From contig JBDKSB010000005.1 of NCBI GenBank assembly GCA_039683095.1, positions 1 through 64,000 of the forward strand: a DNA stretch of 64,000 bases. The letters run 5' to 3'. The notes below the pieces were generated by a model. It was given only the letters and a program-made list of their open reading frames with translations. It searched no databases and was not told the origin of the DNA. This document shows positions 26,094 through 34,567 of this stretch, piece by piece; position 1 is the stretch's first letter; each line of letters begins with the position of its first letter. The DNA is from Acidobacteriota bacterium. GTDB lineage: Bacteria; Acidobacteriota; Aminicenantia; Aminicenantales; Saccharicenantaceae. The translations under genes were made by a program, and so were the position numbers.

Positions 26094-27019
26094 CAGACCC
26101 GGGCCTCCCTGATCCCTTTCTTGCCCGGCTCGATCCGGCCCAGCCCCTGTTCCGCCCCGCGCCTGATGTGGACGATGTCCGCGGGCTTGAGCCCCCAGAG
26201 CGAGGCGCAGTACGCGTCGACGGCCACCCGGTCGGCGCCGGCCACGACCTTGTGCGGCTTGATCATCTCGCCGGGGCCGAAGGGGCCGTTGGTGACGATG
26301 AACTCGGTCGCGTCGACGATGTTGAGGGCCGGCTTGACCGCCTTGTTCAGATCGACGATGCATTGGTCGAGGTGAGCGATGTCGTCGGGATCGGTCTTCC
26401 AGTTGGGCTTGTGGAAGGTCCTGTTGCACCCCGGCGAATTCAGGCCCATGAGGTTCTTCATCGTACCGGTGAACTTGTTGCCGGCATGGTCCTTGGCGAT
26501 CGGCATGTTGATGAGGACGTCGTGGTCGTAAAGGACGGCCAAAATGCGGGCCTCCTTGAGGGCCACGCCTCCCGGGACCGGGACCGGGTTGAAAAGGGAC
26601 TCGTCCTTCCCGAATATCTTCAGTCCGGCGCCCTCGGCGTCCAGGACGGCCTTGAGCCCGGCGTCGTCCCACTGCTTGACCGTTTGCCAGCTCAGGCAAT
26701 CGACCTCCGCAGCGCCGGCCCGGCGGCAGAGCCGGATGACCTCGCGCAGGATCTCGGGCTTGGTGAACGAGCCCGGGTGACGGCTCTGGACGTTCGGCAG
26801 CAGGGCCACTTTCGCTCCCTTGGGCACGAACTTCCCGATGCCGCCCAGGAGGTCGACGGCCTTGGCGGCCGCTTTCCCGAAATCGTCTCCGGCGGCCACG
26901 CCGACGACCGGCGCCGTCCGCCCGCCGCCCGCCGCGAGGGCTCCCAGCGGCTTCCCCAGCGCCAGCGCCAGGCCCGCCCCGGCCTTGAAGAACTCGCGTC
27001 GTCCGATCGTCCGGCTCAT
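26093..27019 (-). CDS. DUF362 domain protein with Tat signal
   Basis: The protein has 308 residues. The start is ATG at 27019 behind GAGGAGG. The N-terminus SRTIGRREFFKAGAGLALALG carries the twin-arginine motif RREFF, implying folded export, usually with a cofactor. The body (VALLPNVQSRHPGSFTKPEIL, LINMPIAKDHAGNKFTGTMKNLMG, DRVAVDAYCASLWG) is DUF362, a family that often accompanies ferredoxin domains; here no Cys cluster is present, so this is the cofactor-poor form. Function unknown. Confidence 0.85.
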   Translation of the reverse strand: MSRTIGRREFFKAGAGLALALGKPLGALAAGGGRTAPVVGVAAGDDFGKAAAKAVDLLGGIGKFVPKGAKVALLPNVQSRHPGSFTKPEILREVIRLCRRAGAAEVDCLSWQTVKQWDDAGLKAVLDAEGAGLKIFGKDESLFNPVPVPGGVALKEARILAVLYDHDVLINMPIAKDHAGNKFTGTMKNLMGLNSPGCNRTFHKPNWKTDPDDIAHLDQCIVDLNKAVKPALNIVDATEFIVTNGPFGPGEMIKPHKVVAGADRVAVDAYCASLWGLKPADIVHIRRGAEQGLGRIEPGKKGIREARV

Positions 27020-27171
27020 GTCGCCTCCTCGTTGGTCTTTGTCGGAAGCAGGCATTCTCTCATACCGCCGGCCGGCGCGCAACGGGGCCCGCCCCGGTCA
27101 CGGGACGAGGGCCAGGGCCGCTGGCTTCGCCCGGCCGAGTGTGATAGAAGAAGCTCGTCAGGAGGACTCCG

Positions 27172-29496
27172 ATGAAAGACCGCCCGTCCCGCCGTTGCCG
27201 GCTTCAGGTCACGACCGCCGCCGCCCTGCTCGTCCTGCTGGCCCTCGCCCCGGCGCTCCGGGCCGCGCCCCGCGGCCGCTACCTGGCCTACGCCCGGGCT
27301 TCCGCCGACTGGACCTTCGCCCACAAGGCCGATATCCTGGAACAGTGGCGCAAGTCCTTCGATCCGCTCAACGTCTTCGGCTACCGGGCCCCGGGCGGGC
27401 TCCTGGAGATGGCCGTGATCTACGCTTATCTCTACGAGACCGAGAAGAAGCCCGAATACGCCGCCCGGGCCAAGGAGGTCCTCCTGACCTACGGCGATTA
27501 CCGGTCCGCCTATCCAGAATCGTCGGTCCGGCTCCGCTCGGACTACGCGGACGGCGTCCCGGCCTTGTCGGATTTCTTCACGGTCATGCGCTACATCCGG
27601 GCCTACGACGCGCTGCGCCGCCTCGGGCGCCTCTCCCCGGCCGAGGACAGGACGGCGGCCGGCCTCATAGCCGGTAGCATGCGCTACCTGCTCCGGACCG
27701 CCGAATGGGGCCCGATGAACCGGTCGGCCCTGCGGGCCGAGTCCCTGGCCTGGGCCGTCCGGGCCCTGCCGGACCACCCGGACAGGCCGCTTTGGGAGAT
27801 GCAGCGCCGGGCCCTGGGCGACGACAACTGGGGGAACTGGGAGATCGAGGACGCCACGATCTATAACGGCGTCTGGCTCTATTCCCTGATGGGATACGCG
27901 GACGCCCTGAACAGGATGAAGGACCTTTTCGCCACGCCCGAGATGTACTATTACGCGTCCTATTATCTCAATCTCCTCTCGCCGGCCGGCCTCGTGCCCG
28001 ATTTCGGCGACGCCAACTGGACCTCGAACTGGGCCCACTTCCTCGTTTATTTCGAGGCTGCGGCCGCCGCCCTGAAGGACCCCGGCCTCAAGTGGGCGGC
28101 GGAGACCATCGCGGCCAGGTTCGTCGATCTCTCCAAGCCGACCAGCGCCGGGCTCGGGGCCATGCTCCTCGACGCCTATCGCTGGGGCACGGATGCGGTC
28201 AAGCCGGCCGCGCCGACGGCCCTGTCCATGGAGGTCCTGGAAGACGTCCAGGGCAAGAAGATCGTCTTCCGCAACGGCTGGTCGCCCGCGTCGAGCTATG
28301 CCCTCCTCAATTACCGCGACGAGGGCGACGGCGGACTGAACTTCCGCGACTACCTGCGGGACACCATCCCGGTCGAGGAAGAGAAGATGACCCATGGCCA
28401 CGCCGACGAGAACAGCCTCGTCCTGCTCATGTCCGGAGGCTCGGTCCTGCTTCACGACGGCGGCTATCGCGATTACATGCCGTCGGGGCCGTACGGCGCC
28501 TACCGCCAGGACTACTTCCACAACCGCCTCTGCGTCCGGCCGGAGAAGATCTTCTGGGGCCAGAAGCAGGGCGAGTTCCGCTACAGCGTCCGGGACGCCG
28601 TGGCCGGCCAGCCGCTCCTCGAGTTCATGCGCGACGCCGGCACGTACCGCCAGGTCCGGACCCGGAAGGTCGATTTCCTGACCTTCGACGACTTCGACTA
28701 CAGCCGGACCCGTCTCATCGACGACGGCTGGGGCTACCAGGCCGACCGGGTCGTCGTTTACGTCAAGGACCCCGAATGCTACGTCGTCTTCGACATCTTC
28801 AGGGCCCTGCGCGAGGGCGCCTTCACCCTGGCGGCCCTCTGGCACACCCGCCAGGTCTACGCCCAGGGCGAGCATTGGTACGACACGGGCTATGACCGGA
28901 TCCAGGCGGCCGTGCTGCCCCAGGACAAGCGGCTGCTCGTGATCTTCCCCGCGGCGGAACCGAGGATGGAAGGGGTCGAGGCGGAGAAGCGCCACTACCA
29001 GGACGAATGGCTCATCCACCAGTCCTGGGCCCAGCACTTCGAGCTCGGCGGGACTTGCGCCCTCGTCAGCGTCCTCGTGCCCCACGCCGCGGCCGAGGAC
29101 CCGAAGTCCTGGCTCGAGCGGGTCTCCATCGCCCCGGCCGGGCCGGCCGGGGCCGCGACCGGCGTCGTGATCAAGGCCGGCGGCCGGGAGATCCTGGTCG
29201 GGGTCAAGAACGACCTGCGCCGGGACATCAGCCGCGACTACCGGAGGCCGCGCTACACCTACGAGGCCGGGCGGATCGACGTCGCCGGCCTGGAGACCGA
29301 CGGCGACTTCGTCTTTGCCACGGTCCGCGGCGGCGACCTGGATTACACGGTCGTCAACCTGACCAAGGCCCTCTACCGCGGCCGGACGCTGGTCGAGGCC
29401 GGCGAGGGCCAACACGGCCTGGGCTTTGACGCCAGGCCGGACCGGGGCGGGTTGGGCAAGATGAGGTACTGGCGGGACCGCAGCGCCGCCCGCTGA
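27172..29496 (+). CDS. Secreted polysaccharide lyase-like protein (alginate-lyase-like toroid + heparinase II/III beta domain)
   Basis: The protein has 774 residues with a signal peptide ending near APALRAAP. The N-terminal half is helical ((alpha/alpha)6 toroid: GGLLEMAVIYAYLY, YYYASYYLNLLSPAGLVPDFGD), and the C-terminal half contains MTHGHADENSLVLL and GSVLLHDGGYRDY, the His-containing signature of heparinase II/III-like proteins. Such enzymes cleave uronate-containing glycans by beta-elimination, typically in the periplasm. AGGAGG precedes the ATG and a GATAGAA -10-like box lies 30 bases upstream. Glycan target not predictable. Confidence 0.75.
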   Translation: MKDRPSRRCRLQVTTAAALLVLLALAPALRAAPRGRYLAYARASADWTFAHKADILEQWRKSFDPLNVFGYRAPGGLLEMAVIYAYLYETEKKPEYAARAKEVLLTYGDYRSAYPESSVRLRSDYADGVPALSDFFTVMRYIRAYDALRRLGRLSPAEDRTAAGLIAGSMRYLLRTAEWGPMNRSALRAESLAWAVRALPDHPDRPLWEMQRRALGDDNWGNWEIEDATIYNGVWLYSLMGYADALNRMKDLFATPEMYYYASYYLNLLSPAGLVPDFGDANWTSNWAHFLVYFEAAAAALKDPGLKWAAETIAARFVDLSKPTSAGLGAMLLDAYRWGTDAVKPAAPTALSMEVLEDVQGKKIVFRNGWSPASSYALLNYRDEGDGGLNFRDYLRDTIPVEEEKMTHGHADENSLVLLMSGGSVLLHDGGYRDYMPSGPYGAYRQDYFHNRLCVRPEKIFWGQKQGEFRYSVRDAVAGQPLLEFMRDAGTYRQVRTRKVDFLTFDDFDYSRTRLIDDGWGYQADRVVVYVKDPECYVVFDIFRALREGAFTLAALWHTRQVYAQGEHWYDTGYDRIQAAVLPQDKRLLVIFPAAEPRMEGVEAEKRHYQDEWLIHQSWAQHFELGGTCALVSVLVPHAAAEDPKSWLERVSIAPAGPAGAATGVVIKAGGREILVGVKNDLRRDISRDYRRPRYTYEAGRIDVAGLETDGDFVFATVRGGDLDYTVVNLTKALYRGRTLVEAGEGQHGLGFDARPDRGGLGKMRYWRDRSAAR

Positions 29497-29503
29497 AGCG
29501 GGC

Positions 29504-30025
29504 TCAGATAGGCAGGCCCTGCTGCTTGCGCTGGGCCGTCTTCTGCAGCTCCTGGCCTTCCGCCACGAGCCCGGCCAGCCGGTCGAGGGCCATGCGGATC
29601 TTGATGTTGGCCAGCTTCCGCTTGCCCGAGCGCTGGGTCTCGAAATGGTCAGAGAGGTAGGCCTCGATCTCCCCGGGGCCCATCATGGTCGTGAGGAAAT
29701 CGTCGGCCGTGAGCTCGCGCAGGAGCTCATCGCGGGTCTGCCCCTGGACGACGATCTTGTTCTCCACCAGGACCTGGGAGCGCCACGTCTCGAAATCCTT
29801 GGCGGCGTAGATCGGTACGGGCCCGAGGAGCTTCTTGGCGTCCAGGAGGCTCTGGTCGTAGAAGGCCTTGCCTTCCTTGAGCAGGTTCCGGGCCCGGTAA
29901 TATTCGGGCGAAGCCGCGGCGATCTGCGGCTCGAGGTAGGACCTGAAAGCCCGGATGGCGTCGGTCAGGATGGCGAACGATCGCGAAGCCCGGATATATA
30001 TTTCGCGCTCGATCTGGACCTGCAT
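29504..30025 (-). CDS. Helical protein of unknown function (173 residues)
   Basis: ATG at 30025 is chosen because the upstream candidate at 30049 lies inside the -10 box of a strong promoter; AGGA lies nine bases ahead of 30025. The sequence is charged, predicted mostly helical, with no signal peptide or membrane segment (EREIYIRASRSFAILTDAIRAF, TADDFLTTMMGPGEIEAYLSDHFE). Not recognised. It is convergent with the lyase gene and precedes the serine hydrolase gene on the same strand. Confidence 0.65.
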   Translation of the reverse strand: MQVQIEREIYIRASRSFAILTDAIRAFRSYLEPQIAAASPEYYRARNLLKEGKAFYDQSLLDAKKLLGPVPIYAAKDFETWRSQVLVENKIVVQGQTRDELLRELTADDFLTTMMGPGEIEAYLSDHFETQRSGKRKLANIKIRMALDRLAGLVAEGQELQKTAQRKQQGLPI

Positions 30026-30044
30026 GCCCCTCAGTCCTGCCGGA

Positions 30045-30073
30045 ACCATAACATGGGACCGGCCCTATGTCAA
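30045..30073 (-). promoter_or_regulatory. Strong sigma70-like promoter of the 173-residue protein
   Basis: On the minus strand a perfect TTGACA (30073-30068), exactly 17 bases, then TATGGT (30050-30045). It lies just inside the 3' end region of the upstream serine hydrolase gene. Confidence 0.6.
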
Positions 30074-30076
30074 AGG

Positions 30077-31285
30077 CTATTTCGTCCGGATCGCGGCGGC
30101 CACGACGTTGGCCACCTTGCTCCTCATGGCGATGATGTCCCCCTTGTCGTCCGGGTGGACCCGGTTGGTCAGGAAGACGACCGACGTGCCCGTTTCCGGG
30201 TCGATCCAGATCGATGTCCCGGTATAGCCGGAATGGCCGTAGGACCGCGGGCCGAAGAGGTCGCCGCGGACGGTGGCGTAGTCGGTGTCGACGTCCCAGC
30301 CGAGCCCGCGGCCGGCCGAGGCGAGCCTGGGGTAGATCTCCGTCATGCGCTCGACCGCCAGGCGGCTGAGGACGCGGACCCCGTTCCACTCCCCGCCGTC
30401 GAGCAGCATCTGGGCGAAGACGGCCATGTCGTCGGCCGTCGAGAACAGCCCGGCGTTGCCCGAGACCCCGCCCTGGAGGCGGGCCAGCGGGTCGTGGACG
30501 ACTCCCCTCAGGGGGCGGCCGTCGACGACCTCGGTCGGCACGCACTGATCGACGAGCTCGGCCGGCGGCCGGTAGAACGTCCGGGTCATCCCCAGGGGCT
30601 TGAAGATCGCCTCGGCGGCGAATTCGTCGATCGGCTTGCCGGAGACCTTTTGGACGATGCCGGCCAGGGTGATGTAGTTGAGACAGCTGTAGACGAACTC
30701 CGTCCCGACGGGCAGCTCCTTGGGGATGGCGGCGATGTACCTGACCAGGTCGGCCGTGCTGCAGGGATCGCCGAGCTTCCTGGCCGCTTCCTTCGCGTCC
30801 GTGTAGGGCGGCAGGCCGGATGTGTGCGTCAGAAGGTTGTAGAGCCGGGCCTCCTCGCCGGGGAGCCCCTTCTCGCCGTACCAGATCGAGAACTCGGGCA
30901 CGTAGAGGCGGACCCGGTCCCAGAGCCGGATGTCGCCGCGCTCGACGAGGATCATGATCGACGTGGCCGTGGCCACGGGCTTGGTGACCGAGGCCAGGTC
31001 GAAGATCATGTCGGCGGTCATGGGCCGGGGTTCGGGCAGCCACTGGGACATCCCGAAGGCCTTGCGGTAAACGACCTTGCCCTGCCTGGCGACGAGCAGG
31101 ACGGCCCCGGGGAAGTCCTTGCGGGCCAGGGCCGCCGTCATCAGGCCGTCGAGACGGGCCAGCTGCTGAGAGGACATGCCCGCGGCTTCCGGCCTGGCGG
31201 CCGGCAGGGCCGCCCCCGCGGCCGGCAGGACGGAACCGGACATGACGAAAAGAGCGACGAACGACGGGATCAGGAACCTGCGCAT
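30077..31285 (-). CDS. Secreted serine hydrolase, beta-lactamase/class C (S12) family
   Basis: The protein has 402 residues with a signal peptide (LIPSFVALFVMSGSVLPAAG). The S-x-x-K catalytic motif is in DLASVTKPVA, the Y-x-N motif in FVYSCLNYITL, and the late GHSGYTG replaces the H/K-x-G box. These penicillin-binding-protein-like enzymes act as D-aminopeptidases, esterases or peptidoglycan hydrolases; beta-lactam resistance cannot be claimed. GGGGAGGA lies before the ATG at 31285. It is 20 bp downstream of the CBM9 gene. Confidence 0.88.
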   Translation of the reverse strand: MRRFLIPSFVALFVMSGSVLPAAGAALPAARPEAAGMSSQQLARLDGLMTAALARKDFPGAVLLVARQGKVVYRKAFGMSQWLPEPRPMTADMIFDLASVTKPVATATSIMILVERGDIRLWDRVRLYVPEFSIWYGEKGLPGEEARLYNLLTHTSGLPPYTDAKEAARKLGDPCSTADLVRYIAAIPKELPVGTEFVYSCLNYITLAGIVQKVSGKPIDEFAAEAIFKPLGMTRTFYRPPAELVDQCVPTEVVDGRPLRGVVHDPLARLQGGVSGNAGLFSTADDMAVFAQMLLDGGEWNGVRVLSRLAVERMTEIYPRLASAGRGLGWDVDTDYATVRGDLFGPRSYGHSGYTGTSIWIDPETGTSVVFLTNRVHPDDKGDIIAMRSKVANVVAAAIRTK

Positions 31286-31305
31286 GACGTCCTCCCCTCT
31301 TCCGC

Positions 31306-32457
31306 CTACTTGGCCGCCGGCTCGGGCGGCGCGTCCTTCCAGACCAGGCCGTCCTGGCGGATGCGCCAGATCTCCCCAGTCTTGGCCGCGTAGCACGCTT
31401 CGAACAGGCTGGCCGTCGTCTGGATGGCCGGCGGATAGGACCAGCCTTTGACCCGCAGGGCCGCGTTGTTCCTGAGGTTCAGGGCCCCGAGGTCGGCGCT
31501 GAACGCCCCTTTGGCCGATTGCAGGGCCCGCTCGGCGTAATAGATCTTGCGCAGGGCCCATTTCACCTTCTCCTCCGGCCGCTCGACGAATCTCTCCTTG
31601 CCCTGGCCGGGGAGCTTCGACGAGAACTGGACATAGCTCCACATCTCCGGATAGTGGATGTTGATGACCCCCTGCGGCGCCCAGGTCCAATTGTCCTCGG
31701 GCAGGGCCCGTCCGGTGCCGGCGTCCCTGGCCTTGACATAGGCCCCGTTCTCGACGTCGAGATGATACTCGACCCGCGAGAAATTGACCCGCCACTGGTC
31801 CCCGGGGGCGGGCCGTTCCGGCTTGCCGGGGATGCACTCGCGCAGCACGGCGAAGGGCATGGCTATCTCGACCGTCCAGGCCTTGTCGCGGTCCGAGGGA
31901 TCGTTGAGCGTGCCCATGACGTGAACGGCCGTCTTGAGGCCCTGGATGTCCCAGGCGTGGACGGCCGGGCCGCCGTCGCGGTAGGGCCGGACGAGGAGCA
32001 GGTCCCAGACCGTGTTCAGGGCGTTCATTTCCAGCTCGTAGTAGTCGTGGGTGTCGCCGTCGGGATCGATGAAGACCTCGAAATCGTTGTCCTGGTAGAT
32101 GATGGAGTCCCGGGACGTCAGGGTGGCCCAGACGTGCGGTTCCTCGAGATAGGCCCCGATGTACAGGTACTGGTCGTCCCAGAGCATCTGGGCCCGGGTC
32201 CGGAAGCGCGGCGCGGGCTTGGCCGGGCCCTCGATGTCTCCGAAGACCTCGGTCCAATCGGCGTCGGCCCAGGCGGCGTCGTCGAGCTTGCCGTCGATCC
32301 TGATCGGGCCGGGCGCCCGGCGGCAGACGTATTCGAACGGGCCGAAGGCGGTCTTGGGCTCCGTGATCTGAAAGCGGGGCAGCTGCGCGAAAGCCCCCGC
32401 GGCCGCGAGCAGGCCGGCAGCCGCCAGGCAGCCGCGAAGCGCGAACGTCCTTTTCAT
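31306..32457 (-). CDS. Secreted carbohydrate-binding family 9-like protein
   Basis: The protein has 383 residues with a signal peptide (LRGCLAAAGLLAAAGAFA). The domain PIRIDGKLDDAAWADADW...AQMLWDDQYLYIGAYLEEP...DNDFEVFIDPDGDTHDYYELEMN is the CBM9-like fold seen in many secreted proteins of this phylum group. A C-terminal part of about 120 residues holds a helical linker. Binding to glycans or a scaffold role is likely; no hydrolase motif is seen. Second CBM9-type protein of the window, but unlike the first it is exported. Confidence 0.85.
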   Translation of the reverse strand: MKRTFALRGCLAAAGLLAAAGAFAQLPRFQITEPKTAFGPFEYVCRRAPGPIRIDGKLDDAAWADADWTEVFGDIEGPAKPAPRFRTRAQMLWDDQYLYIGAYLEEPHVWATLTSRDSIIYQDNDFEVFIDPDGDTHDYYELEMNALNTVWDLLLVRPYRDGGPAVHAWDIQGLKTAVHVMGTLNDPSDRDKAWTVEIAMPFAVLRECIPGKPERPAPGDQWRVNFSRVEYHLDVENGAYVKARDAGTGRALPEDNWTWAPQGVINIHYPEMWSYVQFSSKLPGQGKERFVERPEEKVKWALRKIYYAERALQSAKGAFSADLGALNLRNNAALRVKGWSYPPAIQTTASLFEACYAAKTGEIWRIRQDGLVWKDAPPEPAAK

Positions 32458-32471
32458 GAAACCTCCGGTGA

Positions 32472-32969
32472 TCAGAGCTCCAGCCAGCGGACGGCATTGC
32501 CCCGCCAGGCCAGGAACTTCTCGAAATCGGCGAGCGAGATCTCGAGCGTCGCCGTGTTGACGTTGGGATGGAAGCCCAGGGTCTGGCCGGACCTGAGGGC
32601 GGCGTCGCAGACGACCCGGACCTCCCGGGCCTCGTCGTTGATCAGGCCGAAGGGCGAGACCGAGCCGGGCTCGACGCCGAGCCGGCGCTTCAGCCGTTCG
32701 GCCGAGGCGAAGCTCAACCGGTCCTCGCCGAGATCGGCGGTCAGCCGCTTGAGGTCGATGCCCCGGGTGACCGGCGCGATGACCAGGTAATGATGGTTGC
32801 CCTTGTAGTTTCGCAGGAACAGGTTCTTGCAGTGCGCGCCCCTGAGACCGCCCCAGTGCTTCTCGGCCGCCTCGACCGTCGCGACCGGCGGGTGTTCGTG
32901 GCGGACATAAGGGATGCCCAGCCCGTCCAGGGCTTCGAGGACCCTGCGCTCGATCTCGGCGACGGCCAC
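32472..32969 (-). CDS. Prolyl-tRNA deacylase, YbaK/ProX family (trans-editing)
   Basis: The protein has 165 residues and a GTG start at 32969 with GAGGAGG seven bases ahead. The conserved core YVRHEHPPVATVEAAEK, CKNLFLRNYKGNHHYLVI and VEPGSVSPFGLIND is that of the ProX/PrdX group, which hydrolyses Ala-tRNA(Pro) mischarged by prolyl-tRNA synthetase. The K in KNLFL is the usual catalytic or substrate-contact lysine. It is a housekeeping proofreading gene unrelated to its carbohydrate neighbours. Confidence 0.88.
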   Translation of the reverse strand: MAVAEIERRVLEALDGLGIPYVRHEHPPVATVEAAEKHWGGLRGAHCKNLFLRNYKGNHHYLVIAPVTRGIDLKRLTADLGEDRLSFASAERLKRRLGVEPGSVSPFGLINDEAREVRVVCDAALRSGQTLGFHPNVNTATLEISLADFEKFLAWRGNAVRWLEL

Positions 32970-33039
32970 GAACTTCCTCCTCTCGTTCGCTCAGCAGTCA
33001 CAATAGACCAAAGGCTGGCGGGGCGCAAGCCGGTTCGGC

Positions 33040-33045
33040 TAGAAT
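33040..33045 (+). promoter_or_regulatory. -10 box TAGAAT six bases before the Old Yellow Enzyme start codon
   Basis: TAGAAT is followed by six bases and the ATG at 33052. With normal -10 to +1 spacing, transcription begins at or next to the start codon, giving a leaderless message. No -35 consensus is visible. Confidence 0.45.
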
Positions 33046-33051
33046 GGAGCC

Positions 33052-34140
33052 ATGAGCATCCTCTTCACCCCCGTCAGGATCGGGACGATCGTCGTCCCCA
33101 ACCGCTTCGTCCGCTCGGCGACCCACGACTACCTGGCCGACGAAGAGGGCCGCGTTACGGACGCCCAGGCTGCTCTCTTCTCCCGCCTGGCCGAGGGCGA
33201 GACCGGCCTCATCATCACCGGGCATGCCTTTGTCCAGCCGTCGGGCCAGGCCAGCCCGCGGCAGATCGCGGCCTATGACGACAGCTTCGTCGAGGGCCTG
33301 GCCCGCATCCCCGCGGCCGTTCACCGCTTCCCCTCCAAGGTCTTCCTCCAGATCGCCCATGCCGGGCGCCAGACCAAGCCGAAGCTCTGCGGCTGCGTCC
33401 CGGTTTCGCCTTCAGCGGTCTACGATCCCGTCTCGAAGGTCATGCCCCGGGAGCTCAGGGCGGACGAGATCCGGACCGTCGTCGCGGACTTCGTCGCCGC
33501 GGCCGGCCGGGCCCGGCGGGCCGGGTTCGACGGGGTCCAGCTCCACGCTGCCCACGGCTATCTCATATCGAGCTTCCTGTCGCCCCACACGAACCGGCGG
33601 ACAGACGAATGGGGCGGGCCGGTCGAGAACCGGGCCCGGGCCCTCCTCGAGATCCTGGCCGGCGTCAAGGCCGCCTGCGGTCCCGGCTTCCCGGTCATCG
33701 TCAAGCTCAATTCGACGGACCTCATGGAAGGCGGCCTGACCCTCGACGACGCAATCGCCGTCGCACGTCTGCTCGACGCGAACGGCATCGACGGGATCGA
33801 GGCGAGCGGCGGCATGGCCGAAGCCGGCCTGGGATCGATGTGGCCGGGCCTGCGGAGCGAAGAGGACGAGGGCTATTTCGTCGGGAACGCGGCGGAGATC
33901 CGGAAGGCGGTCCGCGTCCCCGTCTTCGGCCTCGGCGGCATCCGGACGCTGGCCGCGGCCGAGCGCATGGTCGCGGACGGCCGGGTCGACCTTGTTTCCC
34001 TGAGCCGGCCGCTCATCCGGGATCCCTTTTTGGTCAGGAATTTCCGCGAGGGCCGGGCGGCCAGGTCGGAATGCGTCTCCTGCAACAGATGCCACAGCCT
34101 GCGCGGCATCCGCTGCGCCGATCTGGCCAAGGGCCGCTGA
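33052..34140 (+). CDS. NADH:flavin oxidoreductase, Old Yellow Enzyme family
   Basis: The protein has 362 residues and no signal peptide. TIM-barrel motifs of the family: PNRFVRSATHDYLAD (FMN phosphate side), QIAHAGRQTKP, GFDGVQLHAAHGYLISSFLSPHTNRRTDEWGG (the H-A-A-H-G-Y-L catalytic signature) and VFGLGGIRT. It ends with a CVSCNRC-type cysteine group, reminiscent of the start of the iron-sulfur site of larger 2,4-dienoyl-CoA reductase-type members, but the extra domains are absent. It reduces an activated C=C bond; substrate unknown. Confidence 0.9.
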   Translation: MSILFTPVRIGTIVVPNRFVRSATHDYLADEEGRVTDAQAALFSRLAEGETGLIITGHAFVQPSGQASPRQIAAYDDSFVEGLARIPAAVHRFPSKVFLQIAHAGRQTKPKLCGCVPVSPSAVYDPVSKVMPRELRADEIRTVVADFVAAAGRARRAGFDGVQLHAAHGYLISSFLSPHTNRRTDEWGGPVENRARALLEILAGVKAACGPGFPVIVKLNSTDLMEGGLTLDDAIAVARLLDANGIDGIEASGGMAEAGLGSMWPGLRSEEDEGYFVGNAAEIRKAVRVPVFGLGGIRTLAAAERMVADGRVDLVSLSRPLIRDPFLVRNFREGRAARSECVSCNRCHSLRGIRCADLAKGR

Positions 34141-34161
34141 CGGGAGACGGCCTTCGGCCGG

Positions 34162-34461
34162 CTAGCGGCGGTTCAGGAAGAAAGCCAGGGCCAGCACGAC
34201 GAGGACCAGCAGCAGCGTATAGAACGCCCGCCGCCGTCTCGCGGCGATGAAATCCACGGCCGTGCTCTCGTCGATGTAGAAGGTCTCCGGCCGGGGCCCC
34301 GGCCGGAAAACATCCTTGTCGGCCATTCGCCGGAAGATCCGGTCGGGCCTGACGCCGAGCTCGGCCAGCGGCCGGGCTCTAGCCGGATCCACCGCCCCGC
34401 CGCGACGGAATTTCTTCAGATATTCGTTCTGCTTGATGATGATGTAAGCTTCGCTGCTCAT
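34162..34461 (-). CDS. Tail-anchored small membrane protein of unknown function (99 residues)
   Basis: The start is ATG at 34461 with GGAGA six bases ahead. Residues 1-75 are soluble and charged (SSEAYIIIKQNEYLKKFR, LGVRPDRIFRRMADKDVF, ETFYIDESTAVDFIAARRR), and the last 20 form a membrane helix ending FFLNRR. No family recognised. Divergent from the DUF4838 gene with a -10 box for each; possibly a membrane-tethered adaptor. Confidence 0.65.
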   Translation of the reverse strand: MSSEAYIIIKQNEYLKKFRRGGAVDPARARPLAELGVRPDRIFRRMADKDVFRPGPRPETFYIDESTAVDFIAARRRRAFYTLLLVLVVLALAFFLNRR

Positions 34462-34498
34462 GCGTCTCTCCACGATCACGGTTTTGCGGGAATGCCCC

Positions 34499-34504
34499 AT
34501 TATA
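34499..34504 (-). promoter_or_regulatory. -10 box TATAAT of the tail-anchored protein gene
   Basis: A perfect TATAAT on the minus strand lies about 38 bases ahead of the start codon. No clear -35 is seen. It faces away from the TAGAAT box at 34556. Confidence 0.4.
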
Positions 34505-34555
34505 CGCCGGATGGCCGAAACGGTTCGATCCCGTCCAAAGGGCCGGGCTCTATGC

Positions 34556-34561
34556 TAGAAT
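34556..34561 (+). promoter_or_regulatory. -10 box TAGAAT six bases before the DUF4838 start codon
   Basis: TAGAAT, six bases, then ATG at 34568: the same spacing as at 33040. No Shine-Dalgarno sequence, so a leaderless message is likely. Confidence 0.45.
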
Positions 34562-34567
34562 GCGCCC

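Noticed and set aside
27016-29415. A 799-codon minus-strand frame across the lyase gene
   Set aside because: Shadow of the lyase frame: low-complexity product without domains, while the plus strand encodes a signal peptide and heparinase motifs.
30077-31285. Calling the serine hydrolase a beta-lactamase resistance gene
   Set aside because: The S-x-x-K and Y-x-N motifs are shared by esterases and D-peptidases, and the third motif differs from class C beta-lactamases.
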